IMG/VR virus record: IMGVR_UViG_3300013136_000027
Span: 1-31,757 of that record
Strand: one strand, 5' to 3'
Length of the DNA stretch: 31,757 nt
From: a virus
Part shown: positions 23,064-30,158 of the stretch, piece after piece
How positions within the stretch are numbered: the first letter of the stretch is position 1
Layout of the letters: each line of letters begins with the position of its first letter
Made by a program: the position numbers and the translations under genes
The notes under the pieces: generated by a model
The model's database searches: none
Told to the model about the DNA's origin: nothing
The model's input: the letters and a program-made list of their open reading frames with translations, nothing else

Positions 23064-25125
23064 TCAGCAACTCCTTCCCCGCTGTCAGCGCGGCATTGGC
23101 TTCCATATTATCGCTATTCTCTTTTACCTGTTGCGCCTGCGCATCGACTTCCTTCTTCTTGTCTTTAGATGTCTGCAGGTCTTTAGTTGCTTTTTCCCCT
23201 TGCATAGCCATTCCAGCCATTTGTTGTGACATCTGACCAAGTTGAGTCTGCATCTGGTTGATCTTTTCCTGCGCGATAATCTTAGGGTCAGTACAGAACT
23301 GATCCGGGTCTTTGACTCCGTCCTTTTCCAGCCAATCTTTAAGCGCATTATACCGGTCCTCCGAGTTAACTATGTCCTGGAGAGCCGGGTTTAGGATAAC
23401 CTGTAACCGCATAGCTGCCTTCTGGGTAGATAACTGTTCATTAGCTATCTCAAGGTCTCCGTTTGACTTTACCTCAGCAGGGAAATTGAAGTCCTCTTTG
23501 GTAATCTCCACTCCATCGACATAGATTGAGTCTCCCAGGCGGTCTTGTAAAAGCAGAAAGACTTTATAATACACGCGTGAGAGTGTTTCATTCCAAGATA
23601 TAACTTCAAGATTCAGCGGTCCGGAGTTCTGCTGAATGCCGACATTGATTTCCCCAAGGGTCTTGCCTCCTCCGGCATTGGTAGCGTTCCGGAAGAGTTG
23701 ATCGCTAACCGCGAGGTATTCTTCGGTGTACGCCTTTAAGATAGTCATTATCTCTGTGGAGTTCGGGTCCGGCTTGGGGTAGTCCGAAAGTTGCTTTATC
23801 TCCGTTCCAAGTTGCCGCACCGGCAATTTTGCTCCGGGTGTCATACGGATATGGGCGTCCATGATCTCTGAAGTATCTAAGACCTCCCACATAGGAGTAT
23901 TGGACATCTCATCCCGGATTATCTTGTTATTGATGCAGCGTTCCATAATCTCCTGCATAGCACGGATCTGCTCCGGAGTCCCGCGGGAAGCTAAGTAGCG
24001 AGCATCTTTTACTTCGTTATCGTCTTTCTCATACTGCCAGCCGTCAAAATTAAACGGGAAGTCTATATCCTGGGCAAGTGCCAGTTCCGGGTCCATAGCG
24101 TCAGCAAAGAAAGTGAATATCTTTCTGGTAAAAGGCTTATTCTCGTCTTCCCTGAACCAGCAGGATATCTGTTCCATACGGAACAAATCAGACTTAGAAG
24201 TATTGTCAGTGATGCCTTCGTTGCGGGCTTTAGTCGCTTCCACCTGGTCATTATCCCCGCCATTCCAGTAAGGAATCTCTTTAAGGTCTTTCTTCAAAAA
24301 GATACCTTCATCCATAAGCTTGACTACGGTATGCTCCGGAAGGAAGAACTCCTCCCGGATACGCACTGCGGTATTGATATCCTTGGTGTAGGAAGGGACG
24401 GTGACAGAGACCGGATCTACTACGTCAATCATTGGGACAGACTTGTATTCGGTGATCTCAAAATCTATAATCTCATTGCCTGCATTTAATTGTTTGATAA
24501 TATCGTTAAGTATCTTCTTATCGTCTTTGTCTTCCGAATCAAGATTGTACTGGTCCGAAAACCAGAGTTCCTTTTCGCTATTAGAAAGGGACTTGAGAAA
24601 CTTAAGTTCGGTTTCGTCCATCACGGTAGTATCAATGGTCTTACCGATGGTGTTGCAGATAAACTTCTCGGAGACTTTAAAGATAGCGTGCCCGTAATGT
24701 TTGCGGTTATCTCCGGCAAGCATAAGTTTACGGAATAAGTCCATATCCGTAGAACGCAGGAACATGTTCATCGCCATCTCGGCACGCTTCGCCTGTTCCT
24801 TGTAGGGCGTATCGTCAACTCCCTGAGCTACTCTTACCCGGCACATCTTCTTCGGAGACCAGGCAGAAAGAACAAGGTTAGGAACGGACTTCTTTATAAG
24901 TTTATCAGTCTCGGGCAGCGGGATATCGGGAGCGCCTGGGTAAGGGAAGGAAGTATAACGTTTGACTCCTAACCGCTGATTACCGGCTATGATCATCTTC
25001 TGCTTCCAGACCGAACGGTCCTGGGTATCTATCCTGACCTTACTGCGGATATCCCGTAGGAAGTCCAGATACTTCTGGGTAAAACTCGGTTCTAATGATT
25101 TGTCTTTAGGTTCGTCTACCGCCAT
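23050..25125 (-). CDS. Portal protein
   Basis: The 691-residue protein is large, as in P22-like and T7-like portals. It carries RLGVKRYTSFPYPGAPDIPLP near the start and MAMNMFLRSTDMDLFRKLML, then KHYGHAIFKV, followed by an acidic centre. The C-terminal 120 residues are coiled-coil and Gln/Met-rich (QEKINQMQTQLGQMSQQMAG), as in portal crown or barrel helices. Terminase on one side and scaffold/capsid on the other give the canonical order. Its start has GAGGAAATACT upstream. The dodecameric portal is the DNA entry and exit pore. Confidence 0.85.
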   Translation of the reverse strand: MAVDEPKDKSLEPSFTQKYLDFLRDIRSKVRIDTQDRSVWKQKMIIAGNQRLGVKRYTSFPYPGAPDIPLPETDKLIKKSVPNLVLSAWSPKKMCRVRVAQGVDDTPYKEQAKRAEMAMNMFLRSTDMDLFRKLMLAGDNRKHYGHAIFKVSEKFICNTIGKTIDTTVMDETELKFLKSLSNSEKELWFSDQYNLDSEDKDDKKILNDIIKQLNAGNEIIDFEITEYKSVPMIDVVDPVSVTVPSYTKDINTAVRIREEFFLPEHTVVKLMDEGIFLKKDLKEIPYWNGGDNDQVEATKARNEGITDNTSKSDLFRMEQISCWFREDENKPFTRKIFTFFADAMDPELALAQDIDFPFNFDGWQYEKDDNEVKDARYLASRGTPEQIRAMQEIMERCINNKIIRDEMSNTPMWEVLDTSEIMDAHIRMTPGAKLPVRQLGTEIKQLSDYPKPDPNSTEIMTILKAYTEEYLAVSDQLFRNATNAGGGKTLGEINVGIQQNSGPLNLEVISWNETLSRVYYKVFLLLQDRLGDSIYVDGVEITKEDFNFPAEVKSNGDLEIANEQLSTQKAAMRLQVILNPALQDIVNSEDRYNALKDWLEKDGVKDPDQFCTDPKIIAQEKINQMQTQLGQMSQQMAGMAMQGEKATKDLQTSKDKKKEVDAQAQQVKENSDNMEANAALTAGKELLSGLF

Positions 25126-26474
25126 AGTATTTCCTCTTTCGTTCCATCATGATAGTTCCAGCCGTATGGATTTCCGATCTGCTGGTTATTAAGATAAAAA
25201 TTTCTAGCTCGGTTAAAATCCTTAGCCGCATCTCTCATATTCCGCGCTCCCCACAACCCAAGCGTAAAAGCATCCGCCCGGTCCGGAGATCTCCCCAACC
25301 GAGTCTTTACTTCATCTTTCGGCTCAACAATAATCTTCCCGTTTGATCTATATGAATGTTTCACTATCCCAAGTTGACGGATTAATAAAGGATCGTTAAT
25401 AATAGAAACCTTTCCTTTTTCAAACTGCTCCCTGGCATACCACCAAATCTCCGACTTCAAGTTAGCAAACTTATCATCATCCCCGGCCCTCTCTCCCCCA
25501 TTTACCGCCAGCACTTTCTCATCCATCTCCCGGAGCCTATCCGTCACTCCACCCCCCAACGCCGCATCATCCACCACCAACATCCTAGCATTGAAAACTT
25601 TCCTTTTGTTAATAATACGACCAACAGTTTCCATCAAAGATTGCTTATTACTAACATCCTGCTCGACCAGGCGGTTGCCGAGCAGATAATCAATAACTAT
25701 CTCATCATCCCCGAACCGCGCAATATCCGCCGACACCACCTTCTTGTCTTCTTCCTCTATCTCCCGATTCACCGCCCTCCGGATCCAGTCCCCGGGAATC
25801 ACACTCTTTCCATCCGACAGATCATCCCACGACCCCTCCAAGAAAATCTTCACCCAATCCTCCGGGTACGACTCCCTCAGCTTCTCTTCGTAGTCGGCCG
25901 GCAGGTACGGATTATCCCGCGGCAAACTCGGGATAAAACTATAATCCGGATGATCATTATAAACAAACAAATCCTTCAACCAACAATCATCCGGGTTACT
26001 TGCCAACAACCCATAAAACGGCGGGAACGACCCATCATTCAACCGCTTCCTCAACCTCGACTGAAACAACAGAAAATTCTCCTTCGGAATCTCCGACGCC
26101 TCATCCAACGCAAACCACCCAAGCTCCATGGATTTCAACTTACTCACATTCTCCGCCTCGCTCATCCCCATGTAAATAATCTCACTACCATTAATCAACT
26201 TTATGGTATGCTCCGCGAGATTATGGCTGACAATGATTTCGGGCGGAAAACATTCCTCAATGCACTTAAGCGTCGAGTTCTTGAAGTCCGACAGATGGTA
26301 CCGACACATCACCCCGCGGTTCCCGGGGTGTGCCATACTCAGCTCCTTCGCCTCCTCACACAACCACCTCGTCTTCCCTCCCCCCATCGCGCCACCAAAA
26401 AGTTTATAACGAGCCGGAGATTTGTGGGCGCGGATTTGGGTGGGGGTGGGATTGTAGTGGCTAATAAATTCCAT
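25116..26474 (-). CDS. terL: Terminase large subunit
   Basis: The ATG at 26474 has AGGAGGTCT upstream and gives 452 residues. The ATPase domain has Walker A GGAMGGGKT (Lys34) and Walker B WFALDEAS (Asp124-Glu125). The nuclease domain has SADIARFGDDE (Asp250), VVDDAALGGG (about 308) and SPDRADAFTLGLW near 415, matching RNase H-like acidic residues. This is a typical packaging motor and headful/cos-cutting enzyme. The gene is strikingly purine-rich on the coding strand (many GGN and GAT/GAG codons), unlike its neighbours. It overlaps the portal gene by 10 bp. Confidence 0.93.
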   Translation of the reverse strand: MEFISHYNPTPTQIRAHKSPARYKLFGGAMGGGKTRWLCEEAKELSMAHPGNRGVMCRYHLSDFKNSTLKCIEECFPPEIIVSHNLAEHTIKLINGSEIIYMGMSEAENVSKLKSMELGWFALDEASEIPKENFLLFQSRLRKRLNDGSFPPFYGLLASNPDDCWLKDLFVYNDHPDYSFIPSLPRDNPYLPADYEEKLRESYPEDWVKIFLEGSWDDLSDGKSVIPGDWIRRAVNREIEEEDKKVVSADIARFGDDEIVIDYLLGNRLVEQDVSNKQSLMETVGRIINKRKVFNARMLVVDDAALGGGVTDRLREMDEKVLAVNGGERAGDDDKFANLKSEIWWYAREQFEKGKVSIINDPLLIRQLGIVKHSYRSNGKIIVEPKDEVKTRLGRSPDRADAFTLGLWGARNMRDAAKDFNRARNFYLNNQQIGNPYGWNYHDGTKEEILWR

Positions 26475-26646
26475 AGACCTCCTGGGGATGGGACCCAAAA
26501 TCAAGAGATGTAGACTCAGGGGTACTACCTTCTAATCTCAGATGGGACCCATTTATTTTATTAATTAAATCCTCCCGGGCCTGCCGGATCTTGTCGCGGT
26601 CGGCATCGAGTCGATCCATAGCTGCCAATATACTATCTATATCCAT
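26461..26646 (-). CDS. Small helical protein between terminase genes, 61 aa
   Basis: The ATG at 26646 begins MDIDSILAAMDRLDADRDKI and the first 30 residues form a charged amphipathic helix (QAREDLINKIN). The tail is less ordered. It overlaps the large terminase start by 14 bp, and the terminase ribosome site lies inside it, so it is part of the packaging operon. It may help the terminase or be simply a small linker gene; no family is recognised. Its own ribosome site is weak. Confidence 0.55.
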   Translation of the reverse strand: MDIDSILAAMDRLDADRDKIRQAREDLINKINGSHLRLEGSTPESTSLDFGSHPQEVYGIY

Positions 26647-26688
26647 AATTAAAGCTCAACTTCCTATAATGTACAAACTGTTAACTTG

Positions 26689-27036
26689 CTAAACTGAGCT
26701 ATCTTGTTGTGTATCAAGCAGTTCCGTTTCCAACCCCAGAGTTGGAGTCTTATGCTCTTCAATCTTTTTGGGTACATACTCATTAATCACTTCCGGCCGC
26801 GGGACGTTGCTGATGTAGGTAATGACCGGATCCCGGGAGACGTTCAAGCTCATGTCTTTAGGTAAACATGCAGCCGCAAACTTTATAAGTGTAGTAGTAT
26901 CAACACTTTCCAAATCTTTTTCGCTCGTTATCCGGCGCAGTAAGATCCGGAAGAGCTTGTCCCGAATAATTGGGAGCGTGTTCTTGGCACCTTTTGGCCT
27001 TCCTTGACTCAATTTATTCCCTGGTGCAAACGGCAT
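26689..27036 (-). CDS. Probable terminase small subunit
   Basis: The 115-residue protein opens with MPFAPGNKLSQGRPKGAKNT, the 'F.PGN....GRPKGs.N' opening common in small-terminase-like and DUF5681-like phage proteins. A basic helical part follows (IIRDKLFRILLRRIT), then a Pro/Glu-rich tail. The position just before the large terminase is the usual place for TerS, which recognises the packaging site. The ribosome site is GAGAGG about 11 bases before the ATG. I did not see a clear helix-turn-helix; the assignment is mainly positional and motif-based. Confidence 0.6.
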   Translation of the reverse strand: MPFAPGNKLSQGRPKGAKNTLPIIRDKLFRILLRRITSEKDLESVDTTTLIKFAAACLPKDMSLNVSRDPVITYISNVPRPEVINEYVPKKIEEHKTPTLGLETELLDTQQDSSV

Positions 27037-27125
27037 ATGTTATTTTCCTCTCAATTACCAACCCAACTTTTATCCTTGTCATTATCACAAAAGAGCCCTT
27101 GGCGATGCTATCCCATGCTTTTTCT

Positions 27126-27375
27126 TTTGACATATCTTGACATGACTTTTTACTTTATAAAGAGATTTGTCAAGTCTGTGCCATATAGAGTTAAGTAGGT
27201 TTTCAACAGGTTGTCCACAATTTGACATAACTTTTCAACCTTTATATGTACAGCATATATATATATTCTTCTTTGTTATAAGAAGGATAAATCAATGTCA
27301 AATCCGGAAAATCGCCTATTTTTGTTGTAAGTCGTTGTCTCCCATGGGCGACATATTTGACGGATATTTGACATA
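27126..27375. repeat. Repeated TTTGACATA boxes
   Basis: Three exact copies of TTTGACATA occur on the plus strand at 27126-27134, 27221-27229 and 27367-27375. Near-copies CTTGACATG (27136-27144) and TTTGACGGA (27356-27364) sit 10 and 11 bp from the outer exact copies, about one helical turn. Such spacing suggests protein-binding sites (operators or iterons). They might also be coincident -35-like sequences, but matching -10 boxes at normal spacing were not seen on the plus strand. Confidence 0.5.
27211..27219 (+). promoter_or_regulatory. DnaA-box-like site
   Basis: TTGTCCACA differs by one base from the consensus DnaA box TTATCCACA. It is preceded by TTTTCAACAGG, a context also seen near host origin boxes, and is followed directly by a TTTGACATA repeat and AT-rich DNA. 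A single box is weak evidence of an origin. Confidence 0.35.
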
Positions 27376-27387
27376 TGTACGGGTTTT

Positions 27388-27771
27388 TCAAATTTTCCAC
27401 TCTTTTAGTGGTTTGTGCTTCTTGTTTTGGTTGCAAGCATGGCAAGAAACAATTAAGTTGTTGGCGACTGTCTTGCCTCCCTTAGAATAAGGAATAACGT
27501 GGTCTATCTCCAAAACAGTATCCTTAGCATCATATTTAACCCAATCAATTCCGCGCCAGTTATTGAGATCGTAATTGGCTGGGTTGGCTTTTGCTCCGCA
27601 ATATTGGCAAGTGTAACTATCTCTGTCCAAGACAAGTTGTCTTAAGGCTTTGCTGATGTTGCGGTCTTTGGTGTTTCTTCTTGGGAGTCTTTTGTTGCGC
27701 CTGCCGATAACTTTTCGCCTCCAACTCTCCCATGCTCGTTTCTTTATTTCTTTGCTTTCGTTGCTTTCCAT
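27388..27771 (-). CDS. HNH endonuclease next to terminase genes
   Basis: The 127-residue protein has a basic N-terminus (KRAWESWRRKVIGRRNKRLP), then a canonical HNH domain: RDSYTCQYCG, VLEIDHVIPYSKGG, TVANNLIVSCHACNQNKK. All zinc Cys pairs and the catalytic DH are present. The ribosome site AAGGAGGAAAG is strong. HNH proteins next to TerS/TerL help terminase cut in many cos-type phages, so it may be a packaging partner; it could instead be a selfish homing enzyme, since other HNH genes lie nearby. Confidence 0.85.
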   Translation of the reverse strand: MESNESKEIKKRAWESWRRKVIGRRNKRLPRRNTKDRNISKALRQLVLDRDSYTCQYCGAKANPANYDLNNWRGIDWVKYDAKDTVLEIDHVIPYSKGGKTVANNLIVSCHACNQNKKHKPLKEWKI

Positions 27772-27793
27772 CTTTCCTCCTTACAGGTAACGG

Positions 27794-28480
27794 CTATGCC
27801 GGGGGTAAGGCCCCGGCAAGGGAATGACCCTTTTCGCCGGCGTTCGTGCTGTCCTGGGGCTCTCTAGCCCCCAGGGGCGTAAAATTATGGCTTATGTCAA
27901 AACGCACGCGGGACGGAGCGAAAAGGCCAACTTCCGGATGTCTCCCAGCATGACAAGTTATGCAGAGCGTCACTCCGTTGTCCGTGTTCCATAACTCTTT
28001 GCAATTAAGAGCTTGATCTAATGTAACAATTTCATATTGTTTCAATATATGGGAAAAAGGTTTGATATGATGAGCATGTAGTTTCCCACCGGTTTTATGG
28101 CATTCACAACAGGTAAAGCCATCTCTTACGAACACCCGATGACGCCAGTCGGAGTAGGCTGGAATTTGCTTTAGGGCATACCGAAGGGCCACTCGTCCGC
28201 CTTTCCAATTACCATTATTGCTCCCACGATTTATACCCAAACAAGACAACTTAACCTTACTCCGGCGCTCAATTGATGCCGGGACGCCATAGGATGGATT
28301 GCCTGACCCAGTCATTAGTTCTGACATGTGTTTCCGACGCTGTTCTGTATGAACTTGGGATTTCATTCTTTCGGAAGTTTTTATATAAAGACACTTTTTC
28401 GAACAGTATATGCGTTTTTGGGTGGGCCAATCCATGAATTCTTTGCTACAAACAGGGCATTTATAATTTATCTTCGGCAT
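27794..28480 (-). CDS. HNH endonuclease with odd C-terminal tail
   Basis: The ATG at 28480 begins MPKINYKCPVCSKEFM; a GTG further upstream at 28540 is in frame but less likely. The 228-residue product has an N-terminal Cys-rich part (CPVC, IYCSKKC), NGNWKGGRVALRY, and an HNH domain with RDGFTCCEC, LHAHHIKPF and GVTLCITCHAGRH. The last 40 residues (from SRVRFDISHNFTPLGAREPQ) are GC-rich, lie over a hairpin tract, and begin like the C-terminus of the small upstream protein. The layout is paralogous to 14370-14903. Confidence 0.75.
   Translation of the reverse strand: MPKINYKCPVCSKEFMDWPTQKRIYCSKKCLYIKTSERMKSQVHTEQRRKHMSELMTGSGNPSYGVPASIERRSKVKLSCLGINRGSNNGNWKGGRVALRYALKQIPAYSDWRHRVFVRDGFTCCECHKTGGKLHAHHIKPFSHILKQYEIVTLDQALNCKELWNTDNGVTLCITCHAGRHPEVGLFAPSRVRFDISHNFTPLGAREPQDSTNAGEKGHSLAGALPPA
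27798..27875 (-). repeat. Tract of consecutive inverted repeats at the 3' end of an HNH gene
   Basis: Four inverted repeats follow one another: GCCGGGG-gtaagg-CCCCGGC (27798-27817), AAGGG-aatga-CCCTT (27818-27832), CGCCGGCG (27835-27842) and CCTGGGGC-tctcta-GCCCCCAGG with one bulge (27853-27875). They lie inside the last codons of the HNH gene, and the tract is much richer in GC than its surroundings. No U-run follows on the minus strand. It may be a structured RNA element, a transcription attenuator, or the remnant edge of a mobile element. Confidence 0.55.
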
Positions 28481-28649
28481 CTTTATGTATAGGAGTAAAA
28501 TAGGTGCTATTTTCAAATTTGACACGGCATGAGTTGTCACGAGCCGATCGGCAAGTACGCTCTATCGAATAAGCGCTGATGGGCGCCTGGGTTTTAACCG
28601 GGAGGTTGCGGATGCAGTTGATGGCGGTACAGTTGTTGAATGTCGGCAT
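28461..28649 (-). CDS. Small Cys-containing protein, 62 aa
   Basis: The ATG at 28649 is preceded at 11 bp by GGAGG. The product begins MPTFNNCTAINCIRNLPVKT with a CxxxxC pair, then CRSARDNSC, giving four spaced Cys that could bind a metal in the manner of small DUF1540-like proteins. The C-terminus is CRVKFENSTYFTPIHKDAED followed by KL. It overlaps the HNH start by 20 bp, and a minus-strand promoter lies about 100 bp upstream. Spacing to the ribosome site is long, so confidence is moderate. Confidence 0.5.
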   Translation of the reverse strand: MPTFNNCTAINCIRNLPVKTQAPISAYSIERTCRSARDNSCRVKFENSTYFTPIHKDAEDKL

Positions 28650-28750
28650 GGACGCTGGGACCTCCGTGGGTTAAGTAGGCGCAGTCAGAGATCAAGCTCG
28701 GCTCCAATATGGATAAAATGATTGTCCTTGATTCTTTTACGCCTATTATA

Positions 28751-28779
28751 AGTATAGTGATTTACAATGGGTTATGCAA
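28751..28779 (-). promoter_or_regulatory. Probable sigma70-type promoter, minus strand
   Basis: On the minus strand TTGCAT (28779-28774) and TATACT (28756-28751) are separated by exactly 17 bp. The start site would be near 28743, giving a leader of about 95 nt before the 62-residue gene. A second TATAAT overlaps just downstream. The surrounding bases are AT-rich. The -35 box matches the consensus at only three of six bases. Confidence 0.45.
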
Positions 28780-28793
28780 GTTTTGTGAGGGAA

Positions 28794-29036
28794 TTAAATA
28801 CTGCGGTTGAGGATTTTCTCGACGATGGAACGCAGGTGGGCGAGGCGGTTTTGTGCTTGCTCGATTTCAAGTAAAAGTGCCGACAATTTAAGACGATCCG
28901 CAGTGGCCAGCGGCGTAGATTTCTCAAACTCTTTTTGCAGCTTCTTTTGAGGAAAATATACTTCAATGCGTTTGAACTCTAAGATCACGTTTATGTTGGT
29001 AGCGAATACATCCCCGCCAGGAGCCGAAGGGGGCAA
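28794..29036 (-). CDS. Possible 80-residue coiled-coil protein, TTG start
   Basis: The frame opens at TTG (29036); there is no in-frame ATG and only a CGAGG 13 bp upstream. The C-terminal half is a heptad-like helix (KLSALLLEIEQAQNRLAHLR). The N-terminal part contains VILEFKRIEVYFPQKK. It lies between a zinc-type gene and the promoter at 28751. It may be real or the remnant of a longer gene; no family is recognised. Confidence 0.4.
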   Translation of the reverse strand: MPPSAPGGDVFATNINVILEFKRIEVYFPQKKLQKEFEKSTPLATADRLKLSALLLEIEQAQNRLAHLRSIVEKILNRSI

Positions 29037-29054
29037 AGTAGATGCAAGCCTCGG

Positions 29055-29507
29055 TTAGAGTACGCCAGGGCCTACAGCAGGCGCCCTGGCGTAAATAACG
29101 GCATGTTGGGCTTTCTCCTTATTCACTGCCCTCACCAACTCGTTGATTTTACTTGCTAATCTATAAAATTCTTCATTTCCATACATTCCTGTTGGGCTTA
29201 ATTCCTCTATGGGCTTGGGTTCTGGCTTGGGACTATCGAATTCCTTCACCTTGCCGCATTTTTTACACATGCTGTATACGACTGCATTACTTTCATAATT
29301 TGCATCTCTTAATTCCCACTCGTGTTCGCATTCTTGCTTGGGCTGGTGCATTTGGAATTTATCAATAAACCACTTTCCAGAGCTGTCTATTTGGCAACCA
29401 TATCCTTGCTCTATTAACTGCTCAATGAGTTCGGAAGGGGTGAGTTCAATAATATGCGTATAGTTTCTATTACATAAACAACTACCCTCTAACCTTATCT
29501 TTTCCAT
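29055..29507 (-). CDS. Hypothetical protein with zinc-binding Cys pairs, 150 aa
   Basis: The start has AGGAGGACTG upstream. The 150-residue product begins MEKIRLEGSCLCNRNYTHII, then a centre with CEHEWELRDANYESNAVVYS and MCKKCGKVKEF, a Cys-His/Cys-Cys ribbon pattern that is common in small phage proteins ('C.HeW' followed by 'C.kCg'). The C-terminus is helical (FYRLASKINELVRAVNKEK). No activity can be assigned. Confidence 0.65.
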   Translation of the reverse strand: MEKIRLEGSCLCNRNYTHIIELTPSELIEQLIEQGYGCQIDSSGKWFIDKFQMHQPKQECEHEWELRDANYESNAVVYSMCKKCGKVKEFDSPKPEPKPIEELSPTGMYGNEEFYRLASKINELVRAVNKEKAQHAVIYARAPAVGPGVL

Positions 29508-29518
29508 CAGTCCTCCTT

Positions 29519-29635
29519 TTACTTCGGAAAGGGATGGCAGTCAACTCGTCTACGGGCGTTTGTCGGTTGACTCTGGGCGATTTTATCTGCAGGTTTACCG
29601 TAGCCGAACTCTGCTTTAGCCGCAAATCCTTTACA
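29519..29635 (-). pseudogene. Open run without start codon, possible decayed small gene
   Basis: A protein-like run of 38 codons (GFAAKAEFGYGKPADKIAQS, then QPTNARRRVDCHPFPK) ends with TAA just before the next ribosome site. It has no start codon in frame. An ATG just upstream is followed at once by TAA; loss of one T there would give MKGFAAKA and restore the frame. This could be a pseudogene or a sequence error; it could also be chance. Confidence 0.3.
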
Positions 29636-29681
29636 TTAGTGAGGGAATTACCCTCTGGCTTCCCGCCACATCCCCTTCCGA

Positions 29682-30158
29682 TTATTTGAATAAATCTGCT
29701 ATGTCTTGGAGTGCTTGGTTGCTAAGTTTGTAATGGCACTTTCTACAAACCCAACGCACATCAAGAGGCTTATTGTAGTCATCGTGATGAGCCTGGATAT
29801 ATTTATCACTTCCGCAAATACAGCAGAAATCATTCTTGGAAAGCAATCCTCTCTTAATTGCCTTATTTAATGTATTTCGGGCAAGTGCCTTAACTTTGTT
29901 TTGGTAATAATACCTCAAACTTCTTTCATTCCTCTGTTTCTTAAAACATAATTCATCTCTATGTTTTTCATAATACTCTTTACCATAGGCGTTTCTTTTA
30001 TCCTTGTGTCTAATATGCTTTTCCTTGTCTTTCTGCTTAGCTAATTCGGGGTTATCTTTACGCCATTTCCTTTGGCGTTCTCTTTCTGATATTCTAATTC
30101 TATCTATATTTCTTAACCGCCATACCTTACAATATAAACTATGTTTTGGATGTGTCAT
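29682..30158 (-). CDS. HNH-like zinc protein with NQAL..IA tail
   Basis: The 158-residue protein has a very basic, coiled N-terminal half (RISERERQRKWRKDNPELAK), then CCICGSDKYIQAHHDDYNKP and DVRWVCRKCHYKL, an HNH-like treble clef (C..C, HHDDY, C..CH) often annotated as a phage HNH-like protein. The last residues are LSNQALQDIADLFK. Its start overlaps the next upstream gene in an ATGA junction. The tail is almost the same as the tail of that upstream gene. Nuclease function is plausible but the usual Asn is not clear. Confidence 0.7.
   Translation of the reverse strand: MTHPKHSLYCKVWRLRNIDRIRISERERQRKWRKDNPELAKQKDKEKHIRHKDKRNAYGKEYYEKHRDELCFKKQRNERSLRYYYQNKVKALARNTLNKAIKRGLLSKNDFCCICGSDKYIQAHHDDYNKPLDVRWVCRKCHYKLSNQALQDIADLFK

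Larger units (their letters stand above)
27037..27387 (-). other. 350-bp AT-rich intergenic region upstream of the terminase genes
   Basis: No convincing gene lies here. It holds repeated TTTGACATA boxes (27126, 27221, 27367), a DnaA-box-like TTGTCCACA (27211-27219), an alternating AT run (27255-27265), an inverted repeat CTTCTT/AAGAAG (27268-27285), and a possible minus-strand promoter (TTGACA at 27294-27299 with TATAAC 15 bases downstream). It lies between the HNH genes and the late operon, where control of packaging or a replication site could be placed. Confidence 0.6.

Noticed and set aside
25641-26513. Long plus-strand open frame (290 codons) opposite the large terminase
   Set aside because: It is antisense to a gene with complete terminase motifs; the open frame follows from that gene's purine-rich codons. 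Its composition is Pro/Ile/Arg-rich and no ribosome site was seen.
27014-27133. Minus-strand 39-codon frame MSKEKAWDSIAKG... overlapping the TerS start
   Set aside because: No ribosome site, overlaps TerS in another frame, and its start lies in the repeat zone; support is too thin for a gene call.
27222-27250. Plus-strand promoters from TTGACA in the repeats
   Set aside because: No good -10 box lies 16-18 bp downstream, and no plus-strand genes follow.
27126-27375. TTTGACATA repeats as a CRISPR array
   Set aside because: Repeats are only 9 bp with irregular spacing and no spacer pattern.
27242-27445. Minus-strand 67-codon frame across the HNH 3' end into the gap
   Set aside because: No ribosome site and most of it is in the AT-rich gap; judged a chance frame.
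27794-28649. Group I intron hosting the HNH gene
   Set aside because: The hairpins and the resembling tails raised this, but no conserved intron core (P3-P7) or exon continuity was recognised.
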